The notes: generated by a model not told the origin, from the letters alone. DNA of 64,000 nt from Cohnella herbarum (GCF_012849095.1 NZ_CP051680.1:5301501-5365500); one strand, 5' to 3'. Shown: positions 54,579 to 64,000, counted from the first letter of the stretch. Translations and numbers: made by a program.

Positions 54579-57500
54579 TTATGCCGCCACTCCCGCTCTT
54601 GTTTGCGAATTGATCGCGCGCTGTTTACGGGAACGCTTAAAGTACAGCAGCTCGTAGATGACCGGAACGACGACCAGCGTCAGCAGCGTCGAGCTCGCGA
54701 GTCCGCCGATCACGACGACGGCCAGCCCGCTCGAGATGATACTTCCCCCGCCCAGACCGATAGCCAGCGGAATCAATGCGCAGATCGTAGCGATGGCGGT
54801 CATGAGAATCGGCCGTAATCTCGTTCCGCCGGCTTCGATAAGCGCCTCGCGGATCGTGGAACCGTGCTCGATCTGCTGTTGTACGCGTTCGATCAACACG
54901 ATCGCGTTCGTTACTACGATACCGATCAGCATCAGGAATCCGATCATGCTGGAGACCGATACCGGTTCGCCCGCCGCCATCGTTCCGACCAATCCGCCGA
55001 TCAGCGCGAACGGCAAGGAGAACAATACGGCCAGCGGCGCTCTGCCTTCCCGGAACGCGACGACCATGACGATATACACCATTCCGACGGCGATACCCAT
55101 TGCCATCAGCATATCGCTCATCATCTGACCGATTTCCTCGTCGCTGCCTCCAAGAGAGTACTCCGCTCCGGTCGGCAAAGTTAACTCTTTAAGCGCCTTG
55201 TCCAGCGCTTTATTCACTTTGCTTACATTCTTATCCGTAATCGTCGCCGATACGGTAGCGAACTCCGAGCCGTTCTTATACTGCAGCGTGCTAGGAAGCT
55301 GAATCTCGTTGACCTCGGCAATATCCTTTACCTGAATTTGTTTGCCGGTAGGCGTATTCAGCTTCAATCCGCTAATGTCTTCTATAGAAGTAATAGATGC
55401 GCCGTTCAATGAAAGGTAAAGATCGCTAGCCTTGGAGCCGTCGCCGATACGGCCCGCATTCGCCTCCGTCAAGAACGGACGAAGAATCATCGAGGCTTGC
55501 GCCGCGGAGAGTCCGTATTGGGAAGCGTCCTTCTGCCGGACTTCGATGGCGATCCCCTTCGTTCCATCCTGCAGATTGTTGCTGACGTTCTCGATGCCTT
55601 GCATGCCGCTAACCATTGCGGTGATTTTCTCCGTTGCCGCGCGAATGTCCTCCATAGAAGATCCCGTTACCGTAATCGATACGGCTCCCCCGCCGGACAT
55701 ATCGTCTTTTATCAAGCTGAATTCCGAGCCTTGGGGGACCTGAACCTGCGGACCGATTTCTTCCGAGAACCGATCGAGATCCGCCTCCGAACGCAGCCCG
55801 ATGAACCATTCCGCCCAATTATCGCCGCTTCCGCCGCTCATTCCGCCGCCGATAGTCACATTCGTATTCTCAACGTCCTTATGTCCGCGGATAATGGCGT
55901 CCAATCGATCCGTTTCTTTCTTCGTGACTTCAATGGACGTCCCCTTAGGCATCGTCAGACTCGCGAAAATGTATTTATAGTCCGACTGCGGAAGCAATAC
56001 GACTCCCACCTTGCCCGCGAAGATCGGAACTAGACTGCCGACGAATAACAGCAGCGCCACTATGAGGACAACGGCCTTATGCCCGAGCGACCAGCGCAGC
56101 ACCCGCTTGTAACCGCGGCTCATCCCCGATTCCTTGACTTCCTTCAGCGTGGCATTCCTCATTAATACCCAAGCCATCAGAGGAACAACGGTGAGCGCGA
56201 CCAGGAGCGAGGATAAAAGCGCGAATCCGACGGTCAGGGCGAAAGGCCGGAAATATCCGCCGATCATGCCTTGCAACAATCCGAGAGGAGCAAACACCGC
56301 GACCGTCGTGATCGTCGAAGACGTAATCGCGCGGCCGACCTCCATCGTTCCCGTTAAGATCAGATCCTTGCTGATCTTCTCGCCCCTCATGCGCCGCACG
56401 ATGTTCTCGATAACGACGATACTGTCGTCAACGACACGTCCCGTGGCGACGGCCAAGCCGCCTAAAGTCATAATATTTAACGTCACGTCCGTAAAAGTTT
56501 TCAAGCAGATCATCGCGATCAGCATGGACAACGGAATCGATACGATCGCGATCAAGGTAGCACGGAAGTTTCTCAAGAAGAACAGGATCAAGATCGAAGC
56601 GAACAACGCGCCGAGCGCGCCTTCACGGGCAAGCGTATTGACGGAATCCTTGACGTCCGTTGCGCGGTTATACATGATCAAGGATTGAACTTGGCCGGAC
56701 TTCTCGGCATCCTCGTATAATTTAAGAACTTTATCGGCCACTTCCACCGTGTTCGCGGTCGATGATTTCACGATGTTCAAGGTGACGCTCGGACTGCCGT
56801 TCGTCAAGCTGATCATGCTAAGGTCTTTGCCTTGTTCGATCTGCGCGATATCGGTCAGTTTAACGCTACCCGCCGCATCTAGGCTCCATTCCTTCAATTG
56901 ATCGATCGATCTTAAATCTCCTTGTACGAAAACGGGAAGCTTGTTGCCTTGCAAAGTCGCTTCTCCCAGTGGAACGCTGAGATTGTTTGCTTGAAGAACG
57001 CCCATGACCTGCTCGTAGGATATTCCCTTCTGCGCCATGGCCTGAGCATCTAGCCGAATGTACACTCCATCGTCTTTCAGCCCGATATCCTGCACGTCGC
57101 TGACGCCTTCAATGGCTTGCAACTCGGGGATCACCGTCGTTTTGACGATCGTATTAAACGCTTCCTGCGACACTCCCTCGCCGGCGGTTACCGTCGTATA
57201 CATGATTGGCTGGTTCGTCGTGGAGAAGTAGCGCACCTCCGGCTTCTGAACGTCTTGAGGAAGCTGAACGTCGCCGATCGCTTGCTTCACCAATTCTTGC
57301 TTTTTCTTCATGTCGTCTTTGAAACTGAATTCCAGTTGCAGCATGGAGACGCTATTGCCGGATTGAGAGGTGACGTTCTTCACGCCCTCCACGTTCCTAA
57401 GCACCTTTTCCAGAGGCAACGTCACTTGATTCATGACCTCGTTAGGAGCCGCTCCCGGATATACCGCCGACACCATGACTCCCGGAAACGCGATCTCCGG

Positions 57501-57614
57501 TTGCTGCTCTTGCTTAAATTGCGTAGCGGCATACATCCCGCCCACCGCCACCAGAATGACCAACAGAACGATGGCCACGGGATTCCTCAGCGAAAAATTC
57601 GTAAAAAACTTCAT
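54579..57614 (-). CDS. RND-family efflux transporter (AcrB/SwrC type)
   Basis: A 1011-residue exporter with the AcrB layout: twelve membrane segments and two large extracytoplasmic loops. Family motifs are MKFFTNFSLRNPVAIVLL, GGLAVATGRVVDDSIVVIENIVRRM (proton relay Asp in TM4) and GTRLRPILMTAIATICALIPLAIG. Stand-alone RND proteins of this type in Firmicutes (SwrC/YerP) export surfactin and similar lipopeptides or drugs; no adaptor or outer-membrane protein is needed or present. Start ATG 57614 behind GGAGAG. Confidence 0.92.
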   Translation of the reverse strand: MKFFTNFSLRNPVAIVLLVILVAVGGMYAATQFKQEQQPEIAFPGVMVSAVYPGAAPNEVMNQVTLPLEKVLRNVEGVKNVTSQSGNSVSMLQLEFSFKDDMKKKQELVKQAIGDVQLPQDVQKPEVRYFSTTNQPIMYTTVTAGEGVSQEAFNTIVKTTVIPELQAIEGVSDVQDIGLKDDGVYIRLDAQAMAQKGISYEQVMGVLQANNLSVPLGEATLQGNKLPVFVQGDLRSIDQLKEWSLDAAGSVKLTDIAQIEQGKDLSMISLTNGSPSVTLNIVKSSTANTVEVADKVLKLYEDAEKSGQVQSLIMYNRATDVKDSVNTLAREGALGALFASILILFFLRNFRATLIAIVSIPLSMLIAMICLKTFTDVTLNIMTLGGLAVATGRVVDDSIVVIENIVRRMRGEKISKDLILTGTMEVGRAITSSTITTVAVFAPLGLLQGMIGGYFRPFALTVGFALLSSLLVALTVVPLMAWVLMRNATLKEVKESGMSRGYKRVLRWSLGHKAVVLIVALLLFVGSLVPIFAGKVGVVLLPQSDYKYIFASLTMPKGTSIEVTKKETDRLDAIIRGHKDVENTNVTIGGGMSGGSGDNWAEWFIGLRSEADLDRFSEEIGPQVQVPQGSEFSLIKDDMSGGGAVSITVTGSSMEDIRAATEKITAMVSGMQGIENVSNNLQDGTKGIAIEVRQKDASQYGLSAAQASMILRPFLTEANAGRIGDGSKASDLYLSLNGASITSIEDISGLKLNTPTGKQIQVKDIAEVNEIQLPSTLQYKNGSEFATVSATITDKNVSKVNKALDKALKELTLPTGAEYSLGGSDEEIGQMMSDMLMAMGIAVGMVYIVMVVAFREGRAPLAVLFSLPFALIGGLVGTMAAGEPVSVSSMIGFLMLIGIVVTNAIVLIERVQQQIEHGSTIREALIEAGGTRLRPILMTAIATICALIPLAIGLGGGSIISSGLAVVVIGGLASSTLLTLVVVPVIYELLYFKRSRKQRAINSQTRAGVAA

Positions 57615-57869
57615 ATGCACTCTCTCCACTTCTCTTTTTAATCACGCTTGTATGTATCGTCGATCGGGAAGTCTACGGAACTGATTGTAATTTGTTTCCA
57701 CACGGGACAAAATATCCCCGAGGATGTTTTTGTACCTCGACCTTGGGCGGGGGGTGACTAAGTCTCTCGTGTCGCGGTAAACGCAAACCCGTTACGCCGT
57801 CCTTGGCGCGGCGGTACGTTTTTTACGGGTTTATAGATGAATATTGGAATGCAAATGCGGCAGCGATTG
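57615..57869. other. structured 5' region of the RND gene
   Basis: No gene. Two hairpins can form: one around 57708-57748 (pairs ATCC/GGAT and ACAAAA/TTTTGT) and one around 57790-57835 with AACCCGT/ACGGGTT outside. Both would be part of the RND leader RNA. A U-rich stretch after the first is terminator-like, so attenuation is possible but weakly supported. Confidence 0.35.
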
Positions 57870-57873
57870 AGAA

Positions 57874-58010
57874 AATACCTGTATAAGTACAGTTATTTAA
57901 CGAGAGAGTTTTCATTTAAAAGCAATACCTGTATAAGTACAGTTATTATCGCGCGATGAATAGGTTAGTCCGAGGACTCTGCTGAAATAACTGTACATTT
58001 CACGTTATTT
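57874..58010. repeat. 50-bp array F with paired-arm units
   Basis: AATACCTGTATAAGTACAG begins at 57874 and 57924, 50 bp apart; within it CTGTA and TACAG form a hairpin that extends to AATA/TATT. A third, diverged unit at 57985-58010 is an inverted repeat AAATAAC/GTTATTT. It lies between the opuAC 3' end and the RND gene leader. Confidence 0.78.
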
Positions 58011-58047
58011 CGTGAGGGCGCATTGAGGGGACGGGAATCCGAGAAAA

Positions 58048-58085
58048 TAAAAAAAGCCGACTCCCGTCGAATAACGGAAATCGGC
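58048..58085 (-). terminator. intrinsic terminator of the opuA operon
   Basis: GCCGA (58056-58060) pairs with TCGGC (58081-58085), extended by CCGT/ACGG inside; on the minus strand TTTTTTTA follows. It lies 37 bp after the opuAC stop. Confidence 0.88.
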
Positions 58086-58122
58086 CTGCCTCTGAATCTA
58101 TAACCGCCTTACCAATCGTCCC

Positions 58123-59022
58123 TTAAATGCCTTCGATCCACTTGCTCACTTTTTCTTGGTTGTCCGCAATCCACTTCTTGGCGGCTTCCTCCTCGCTCAT
58201 TCCGGCGAAAATGTCGACCATCACGGATTCCATGTCCGCCGGCGTCCATTCGAATTGATCAAGGAAACGGTGAGCGGCCGGTTGATCTTCCTTCAATCCC
58301 TTCCTAACCAACGTGTGAATCTGTTCGTCTCCGCCAAATACGTCCTTAGGATCATCCAGGTATTTCAGATCCATCTCGGCGAACATCCAGTGAGGCGTCC
58401 AGCCCGTAACGATGACGGGCTGCTGCTTGTCGTAAGCATCCCGAAGCACTTTAGCCATCGCGGCCGAAGAGCTCTCCAACAGCTTCCAATCGGTCAAGCC
58501 GTATTCCTCGATAGCCTTGCTAGTGGCCGTCATAATTCCCGCGCCGGGCTCGATGCCCGTAATCGTGTATTTGACCGACTTGCCCACATCGCCTTTCAGG
58601 TCTTCGATGGATGAGATATCCATGTAGGCCGGCACGGCCAGTCCAACCTTCGTTCCGTCCAGATTCGTTCCCAGGTCTTCGAATTTATCTTTGTTCGGCT
58701 CGTAATAGTTTTCTCCGTGCGTGCTAGGCAACCAGGCCGCTACCATCGCATCGGCGCTGCCGTCCGCTATGCCCACGTACATCGGCCCCGCGTCTACTTG
58801 GAGCATGTTTACCTTATATCCGAGCTTGCTTTCCAGTACTTCCTTCACCACGTTCGTACTCGCGATTTCCGAGTCCCATGCGACGTAAGCCAGCGTGATC
58901 TCCCGATCCTTAGCCGGAGAGCTTGCGTCACCGCCGCCCTCGTTCTTCTTATTCGAACATCCTGCCAATACCAACGTAACGATCATTATCGCAGCTAACA
59001 TCAAATTTAGATTCTTCTTCAT
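58123..59022 (-). CDS. opuAC: glycine betaine ABC transporter substrate-binding lipoprotein
   Basis: A 299-residue lipoprotein: signal ending LVLAGC, then the betaine-binding fold with REITLAYVAWDSEIASTNV, WLPSTHGENYY and GWTPHWMFAEMDLKYL; the tryptophans of the latter motifs are expected in the aromatic cage that holds quaternary amines. It feeds the OpuAA/OpuAB importer for osmoprotection. It is 8 bp downstream of opuAB. Confidence 0.92.
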   Translation of the reverse strand: MKKNLNLMLAAIMIVTLVLAGCSNKKNEGGGDASSPAKDREITLAYVAWDSEIASTNVVKEVLESKLGYKVNMLQVDAGPMYVGIADGSADAMVAAWLPSTHGENYYEPNKDKFEDLGTNLDGTKVGLAVPAYMDISSIEDLKGDVGKSVKYTITGIEPGAGIMTATSKAIEEYGLTDWKLLESSSAAMAKVLRDAYDKQQPVIVTGWTPHWMFAEMDLKYLDDPKDVFGGDEQIHTLVRKGLKEDQPAAHRFLDQFEWTPADMESVMVDIFAGMSEEEAAKKWIADNQEKVSKWIEGI

Positions 59023-59030
59023 TCAATCAC

Positions 59031-59867
59031 TCATCCTTTTCTTCTTTTTCTTACGAGATTTTGCGTAATTCTATCTAAAATAATCGCAAGCACGACGACG
59101 GCTAATCCGGCTTCGAAGCCGACTCCCGTCTTGGCTTGGGTGACCGCCCTGTACACGTCCGCTCCAACGCCTTGCGCTCCAATCATCGAAGCGATGACGA
59201 CCATGGAGAGCGATAGCATAATCGTCTGGTTGATCCCCGCCATGATCGTCGGCGCAGCGATCGGTAGTTGAAGCTTATACAGCTTCTGCATCGGAGTCGA
59301 CCCGAAGGCGTCCGCTGCCTCTACCAGATCCGCCGGAACTTGGCGAATGCCTAAGTTCGTTAACCGAATCGTCGGCGGAATGCCGAAAATAACGGAGGCG
59401 ATAACGCCGGGTACGACGCCGAGCGAGAAGAAAGCGACCGCCGGCAGCAAATAAACGAAAGCGGGCATCGTCTGCATGAAATCGAGCACCGGCGTAATTA
59501 TTTTCTGAACCTTGTCGTTCCTAGAGCACCAAATTCCTAGAGGCACGCCAAGCAAGATAGAGATGAACGAAGCCGTCAATACCAATGCCAGCGTCTCCAT
59601 CGTGTGCGCCCAGTAGCCCAAGTTGTGGACGAGGAGCAGCCCAATCAGGGAAAAAACGGCGATTCTCGTTCTTCCTATCCCGTAAGCAATAGCCGTCAAC
59701 AGCAAGATCATCAGCAGCGGAGGCAAGAAATTGAACGCTTCCGCTAGCCCGTTAACAGTAGATCCGATAATCAGCTTTATGCCGTCGAAGAGCGGTCCCG
59801 CGTTCGTTTCGAGCCAAGTCTCCAGTGACTCAATCCACTTGCCGATCGGAATTTTAGGCACGTTCAT
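59031..59867 (-). CDS. opuAB: glycine betaine ABC transporter permease
   Basis: A 278-residue permease with five to six membrane segments and the EAA loop VEAADAFGSTPMQKLYKLQLPIAAPT. PAFVYLLPAVAFF and TIRLTNLGIRQVP are conserved in OpuAB/ProW. It couples to OpuAA (ATGA overlap) and OpuAC. Confidence 0.93.
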   Translation of the reverse strand: MNVPKIPIGKWIESLETWLETNAGPLFDGIKLIIGSTVNGLAEAFNFLPPLLMILLLTAIAYGIGRTRIAVFSLIGLLLVHNLGYWAHTMETLALVLTASFISILLGVPLGIWCSRNDKVQKIITPVLDFMQTMPAFVYLLPAVAFFSLGVVPGVIASVIFGIPPTIRLTNLGIRQVPADLVEAADAFGSTPMQKLYKLQLPIAAPTIMAGINQTIMLSLSMVVIASMIGAQGVGADVYRAVTQAKTGVGFEAGLAVVVLAIILDRITQNLVRKRRKG

Positions 59868-61063
59868 CGGGACTCACCCGCTCCCGATCCGGAATTGCCG
59901 CTTAGTGCGGATAACACGGCGCCGCGAATAATAATGCCCAACAGCCGCTTACGGTCATCGACGACGGCAAGCGGAATTTTCGCGCTGCTCACCGCATCGA
60001 ATAATTCTCCGAGCAGCACGTCCGGCGATACGACCGGCGTCTCACGAATCATAATCTCGTCGAGCGTCTGCCCCGACTTAATGGCCGCGGCCGAGTCTTC
60101 GGCCGTAACGACGCCGATAAGCTGACGGGATTTATCTACGACGTAGAGATTGGAAATCCCCCGGTCCCGCATGAGCTGCAAGGCCACCCTAGGGCCGCGA
60201 TCCATCGTGATCGTTTCGGCGCGGATCATCACGTGAGAGGCGGTCAGCACCTTGGATAGGTCGACATCCTCGACGAACCGTTCAACGTAAGCGTTCGCCG
60301 GATGGGTCAGAATTTCTTCGGGCGTACCGATTTGAACGACGGCTCCATCCTTCATTAGCGCGATGCGATCCCCGATTCTCAGCGCTTCGTCCAGATCATG
60401 CGTGATGAAAATAATCGTCTTCTTCATCGTGGACTGCAGCTCCAACAGTTCGTCCTGCATATCCTTGCGAATGAGCGGATCAAGCGCGCTGAAGGCTTCA
60501 TCCATCAGCAGGATGTCCGGATCGTTCACCAATCCGCGGGCGAGACCGACGCGCTGTTGCATTCCCCCGCTCAGCTCGTCCGGGCGTTTATCCTCCAGTC
60601 CCGCCAATCCGACGAGCGCTAACGTTCGAATCGCTTTCTCCCGTCGCTCGTCTTTGGCTACCCCTTGAATCTCCAAACCGTATTCCACGTTCTCCAATAC
60701 GGTTCGATGGGGAAACAGGGCAAACTTCTGGAAAACCATGCTGATCGTCTTGCGCCTGACTTGACGCAACTCTTCCGCGCTTAATTGCACGATGTCTTTA
60801 CCGTTGATGAGTACTTGCCCCGAAGTGGGCTCGATCAACCGGTTCAACAATCTGACCAGCGTTGACTTTCCGCTTCCGGATAAACCCATGATGACGAAAA
60901 TTTCGCCGGGCTCGATAGCGAAGCTGACCCGATTGACCCCTACCGTTAGCTTCGTTTCCTTGGCAATGCGTTCCTTCGACCAGCCTTGGTCTAGCAAGCT
61001 ATAAGCCCGCTTAGGATCATTGCCGAATACTTTGGTTAACGATTGGACTTCTATGATCGCCAT
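59864..61063 (-). CDS. opuAA: glycine betaine ABC transporter ATP-binding protein
   Basis: A 399-residue ATPase from ATG 61063 (AAAGGGGGA upstream). Features: AYSLLDQGWSKERI loop typical of ProV/OpuAA, Walker A GLSGSGKST, signature SGGMQQRVGLARGL, Walker B DILLMDEAFSALD, and two C-terminal CBS domains (AETITMDRGPRVALQLM, SPDVLLGELFDAVSSA) that sense ionic strength. The frame continues upstream past 61063 but no homology precedes MAIIEVQSLTKVFG. First gene of the operon. Confidence 0.94.
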   Translation of the reverse strand: MAIIEVQSLTKVFGNDPKRAYSLLDQGWSKERIAKETKLTVGVNRVSFAIEPGEIFVIMGLSGSGKSTLVRLLNRLIEPTSGQVLINGKDIVQLSAEELRQVRRKTISMVFQKFALFPHRTVLENVEYGLEIQGVAKDERREKAIRTLALVGLAGLEDKRPDELSGGMQQRVGLARGLVNDPDILLMDEAFSALDPLIRKDMQDELLELQSTMKKTIIFITHDLDEALRIGDRIALMKDGAVVQIGTPEEILTHPANAYVERFVEDVDLSKVLTASHVMIRAETITMDRGPRVALQLMRDRGISNLYVVDKSRQLIGVVTAEDSAAAIKSGQTLDEIMIRETPVVSPDVLLGELFDAVSSAKIPLAVVDDRKRLLGIIIRGAVLSALSGNSGSGAGESR

Positions 61064-61159
61064 AGCAATCCCCCTTTCGATCCTTCTCATCTTTCTCATA
61101 TAGCCGCTTAAACAAGTGTAGCCCCCGCTCCGGAGGGGGTCAAAACGGATATAAGTCCG

Positions 61160-61193
61160 TATAGTACGTACAGTTTTAACTTTACGTACTATA
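61160..61193. promoter_or_regulatory. palindromic operator candidate between opuA and gbsR-like genes
   Basis: TATAGTACGTA (61160-61170) and TACGTACTATA (61183-61193) form a perfect 11-bp inverted repeat around 12 nt, in the divergent promoter region. This is a candidate site for the GbsR-like regulator. Confidence 0.65.
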
Positions 61194-61326
61194 TTTAGTG
61201 TATGCTCCGGTTTCCTTACACTTCCTCCCGAGCCGTAATCTTTACTTAATCGGGACTCTTTTCTACAATAAGAACAAGGGTATATCGTTTCGTGAATCGA
61301 AACGTTCGAGATAGGGAGTGTAAGGC

Positions 61327-61887
61327 ATGACACCATTCGACGGATTAAATGAGGAACAGATCAAAGTGATCGAGAAGTCGCGTCGGCGCGTCGTCGATTC
61401 TATCGGAAATAACATGGACTTATACGGTGTCACCACTTCTATAGGACATTTGTACGGCATGATGTACTTCCACGACGGTCCTGTTACGCTGGACGACATG
61501 GGCGAGGAAATGGGCATGAGCAAGACGAGCATGAGTACCGGAATGCGGACGCTCGTCGATCTGAAGATGATCAGCAAAATTTGGGGAAAAGGCTCTAGGA
61601 AAGACCTTTACGAGGCAGAAGAGGATTGGCATCAAGCGTTCGTGGATTATTTCTCCATCAAGTGGCGCAAGTCGATGGAGATGAATATACATGCCTTAAA
61701 TAAATCGCTTGCGGAAATGCGCAAGCTACGCGAAGAAAACTTGGACAACGGGATGCTTATCGCCCAAACCGACTTCGATATTTCCAAAATGACTCAAGCG
61801 CTCCGGTACTACAAATGGCTTGACCGTTTTATCGATTCGTTGGAATCCGGGGAGATATTCGATTGGGTTCCTAAAGAGGAAAATTAA
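61327..61887 (+). CDS. GbsR/MarR-type transcriptional regulator
   Basis: A 186-residue regulator of the GbsR/OpcR branch of MarR. The N-terminal helices (KVIEKSRRRVVDSIGNNMDLYG) precede a winged helix (DDMGEEMGMSKTSMSTGMRTLVDLKMI) with the SGWGKGSRKDLYEAEED-like wing. In Bacillus such proteins repress choline/betaine uptake and synthesis genes and respond to choline or betaine. Divergent position next to opuA suggests it controls that operon. The ATG is behind AGGGAGTG. Confidence 0.88.
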   Translation: MTPFDGLNEEQIKVIEKSRRRVVDSIGNNMDLYGVTTSIGHLYGMMYFHDGPVTLDDMGEEMGMSKTSMSTGMRTLVDLKMISKIWGKGSRKDLYEAEEDWHQAFVDYFSIKWRKSMEMNIHALNKSLAEMRKLREENLDNGMLIAQTDFDISKMTQALRYYKWLDRFIDSLESGEIFDWVPKEEN

Positions 61888-61908
61888 CCGTCAGGCGCAC
61901 GAACGACA

Positions 61909-61941
61909 AAAGCCGTTAGTGGAATTCCCACTAACGGCTTT
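61909..61941. terminator. bidirectional terminator, gbsR-like and purA
   Basis: AAAGCCGTTAGTGG (61909-61922) pairs perfectly with CCACTAACGGCTTT (61928-61941) around a 5-nt loop; T-tracts on both sides. Confidence 0.93.
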
Positions 61942-61955
61942 CTATATCGCAGCCC

Positions 61956-63245
61956 TTACTCTCCGTAGATCTTCGCTACTTGATTCGTCTGTTCGCGGTT
62001 ACGGCCGACGGAGAAAATCGCGATCGGGATGCCCGTAAGCTCCGTAATCCGCTCGACGAAACGACGAGTCGTTTCCGGCAAATCGCTTAATGTTTTAGCG
62101 CCCGAGATATCTTCGCTCCAACCCGGCAACTCTTCGTACACCGCTTCGCATTCTTCCAGCAGCTTGAGGTTCGCGGGATAGTGCTCCATCAGTTCGCCGC
62201 GAAATTTGTACGCCGTACAGATCTTAACCGTCTCAAGGCCTGTCAGCACGTCGAGGGAGTTCAAAGACAATCCCGTGATACCGCTGACGCGACGGGCATG
62301 GCGAACGACAACCGTGTCGAACCAGCCGACGCGGCGAGGACGTCCCGTTACCGTTCCGTACTCGTGGCCTTTGTCGCGGATCCATTGACCGAGATCATTG
62401 TTCAGTTCCGTCGGGAACGGGCCGTCGCCAACGCGGGTCGTGTAGGCTTTGGCAACGCCGATGACTTCCCGGATCTTGGACGGTCCGACGCCGGAACCGA
62501 TGCACACGCCGCCAGCCGAAGGGTTGGAGCTCGTAACGTACGGATAAGTACCTTGGTCGATATCAAGCATGACGCCTTGCGCGCCTTCAAATAGAACCTT
62601 CTTGCCCGCATCGATCGCATCATTCAGAATAACCGACGTGTCGGTGACGAACGGACGCAATTGTTCCGCGAGCGCCAGATAGTCCTGGATGATGCTATCC
62701 GCATCCAGAGCTTCTCCGTTATACATCTGGGTAATGACTTGGTTCTTATCCGCGATAATCGCGCGCGCTTTCTCTTCGAACGCTTCGGCAACCATCAGGT
62801 CGGCGATGCGAATTCCGTTGCGAGCGGCTTTATCCATATAACAAGGCCCGATCCCTTTACGGGTCGTTCCGATTTTGTTGTCCGCTTTGCGGTCTTCTTC
62901 CAGAGCGTCCAGCACAAGGTGATACGGCATAATAACGTGAGCGCGATCGCTGATTTTCAGATTGTCGGTAGAAAATCCGTTGTCGCGAATATATTGAATT
63001 TCTTCCACCAACGCACCGGGATTAATAACCATTCCGTTGCCGATGACGCATAATTTATTCTGATTGAATATGCCTGAAGGTACCATCGTCAATTTGTACT
63101 TTTTATTCTCTATAAGGATCGTATGTCCGGCGTTATTACCGCCTTGATAACGAGCGACCACATCGGCCTTCTCCGCTAGGAAATCCGTAATCTTTCCTTT
63201 GCCTTCGTCTCCCCATTGCGTACCTACAACAACGACTGTTGACAA
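61956..63245 (-). CDS. purA: adenylosuccinate synthetase
   Basis: PurA joins IMP and aspartate with GTP to make adenylosuccinate, the first step from IMP to AMP. From TTG 63245 ([21 protein letters not shown]) it is 429 residues, the family length. Phosphate-binding [34 protein letters not shown] and [13 protein letters not shown] motifs are complete. The start is chosen for GGAGGG 6 nt before the TTG; the frame extends 43 codons upstream without homology. Next to dnaB, as usual in Bacillales. Confidence 0.96.
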   Translation of the reverse strand: MSTVVVVGTQWGDEGKGKITDFLAEKADVVARYQGGNNAGHTILIENKKYKLTMVPSGIFNQNKLCVIGNGMVINPGALVEEIQYIRDNGFSTDNLKISDRAHVIMPYHLVLDALEEDRKADNKIGTTRKGIGPCYMDKAARNGIRIADLMVAEAFEEKARAIIADKNQVITQMYNGEALDADSIIQDYLALAEQLRPFVTDTSVILNDAIDAGKKVLFEGAQGVMLDIDQGTYPYVTSSNPSAGGVCIGSGVGPSKIREVIGVAKAYTTRVGDGPFPTELNNDLGQWIRDKGHEYGTVTGRPRRVGWFDTVVVRHARRVSGITGLSLNSLDVLTGLETVKICTAYKFRGELMEHYPANLKLLEECEAVYEELPGWSEDISGAKTLSDLPETTRRFVERITELTGIPIAIFSVGRNREQTNQVAKIYGE

Positions 63246-63424
63246 TGCAATCCCTCCACCCGGGGTGTTCTCCACGCCGGCATGATAATGCCACCCGAAA
63301 TCGCATGACTCGCGATCAGGCAGCATGAATAGTGTAGCAACTGTACCCGGGGAAGTCAACGGAAAAACGAACAATCCCGCGACCGCCTATATTATCGTTC
63401 GGAATTCAGCCTAACTTTGTCGGT

Positions 63425-64000
63425 TTATGCGCTGCCCGCATAGGCTTCGCCGTGAGATCGATCAAGACTGACGAATTTGTTAAAATTTTTCAAGAACACG
63501 AGCTCGACCGTGCCGACGGGACCGTTCCGTTGCTTGGCGATAATGATCTCGATAATATTCTTCTTCTCCGATTCCTTATCGTAGTAGTCATCCCGATATA
63601 AGAAAGCAACGATATCGGCATCTTGCTCGATCGATCCGGATTCCCGAAGATCCGACATCATCGGACGCTTGTCCTGCCGCTGCTCGACGCCCCGCGAGAG
63701 CTGCGAGAGCGCGATAACCGGAACTTCCAGTTCGCGGGCGATCTGTTTCAAAGTACGGGAAATTTCCGATACTTCCTGTTGACGGTTCTCGCCCGCTTTG
63801 CCCCGCCCTTGGATGAGCTGAAGGTAATCGATGAGGATCATCCCTAGCCCTTTCTCTTTCTTGAGCCGGCGGCATTTGGCCCGAATATCGGACACGGTAA
63901 TACCGGGAGTATCGTCGATATAGATTTGAGCCTCGGACAGCGCACCGATCGCCATCGACAGCTTCTCCCAATCATCGCCTTCCAGATGTCCCGTCCGCAT
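63425..64000 (-). CDS. dnaB: replicative DNA helicase, C-terminal part (cut by window end)
   Basis: The last 191 residues of the DnaB-type helicase (called DnaC in Bacillus) that unwinds DNA at the fork. RecA-fold motifs visible: [12 protein letters not shown] (Walker B), [29 protein letters not shown] and [14 protein letters not shown]. The rest lies beyond the window edge. The 5' end, Walker A and N-terminal domain are not seen. Confidence 0.96.
   Translation of the reverse strand: MRTGHLEGDDWEKLSMAIGALSEAQIYIDDTPGITVSDIRAKCRRLKKEKGLGMILIDYLQLIQGRGKAGENRQQEVSEISRTLKQIARELEVPVIALSQLSRGVEQRQDKRPMMSDLRESGSIEQDADIVAFLYRDDYYDKESEKKNIIEIIIAKQRNGPVGTVELVFLKNFNKFVSLDRSHGEAYAGSA

Overview
The window looks like the chromosome of a Paenibacillaceae bacterium (Paenibacillus or Cohnella type). 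Protein signatures, strong AGGAGG-type ribosome sites and the gene order dnaB - purA - ... - walR-walK-walH-walI-walJ - htrA - CxxH/CxxC gene - rlmH point there. This is the near-origin backbone of Bacillales, and almost all of it reads on the minus strand.

Right part (43.7-64 kb): backbone plus insertions. It holds the 3' end of the replicative helicase gene, purA, an OpuA-type glycine betaine importer diverging from a GbsR-like regulator, a stand-alone RND exporter, a membrane-anchored LysM/G5/M23 peptidase, the essential WalRK cell-wall two-component operon with its modulators, the HtrA protease and a CxxH/CxxC small protein.

Left and middle part (1-43.7 kb): rlmH, normally next to the CxxH/CxxC gene, lies about 42.8 kb away in the same orientation. 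Between them is a large accessory block: ywbE; a YhgE/Pip-like membrane protein and a TetR regulator that share an operator but are separated by an S-layer remnant and a two-component system; an RGG-tailed DEAD-box helicase; a YdjGHI-like SPFH membrane-stress operon; a frameshifted gluconokinase; a rhamnoside/sugar-acid locus (ABC importer without ATPase, YesMN-type two-component system, GH106-like and two GH78-type hydrolases, AraC regulator, 2-hydroxyacid and sorbitol-type dehydrogenases); a PotABCD polyamine importer; a BmrCD-type heterodimeric drug exporter; and a CorA-like membrane protein.

The two strongest unexplained signals are regulatory and structural. (1) Upstream of the BmrCD pair lies a translated leader ORF followed by two intrinsic terminators. 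Four complementary segments there form a classic attenuator/antiterminator switch. (2) Several intergenic regions, each 3' of at least one gene, hold tandem arrays with a 50-52 bp period. Their primary sequences largely differ, but most units carry a short inverted repeat, sometimes with compensatory changes, so they resemble BIME/REP-type hairpin cassettes. Other notable items are a direct-repeat operator shared by two sugar operons 11 kb apart, a MITE-like element near htrA and a palindrome in the opuA/gbsR promoter region.
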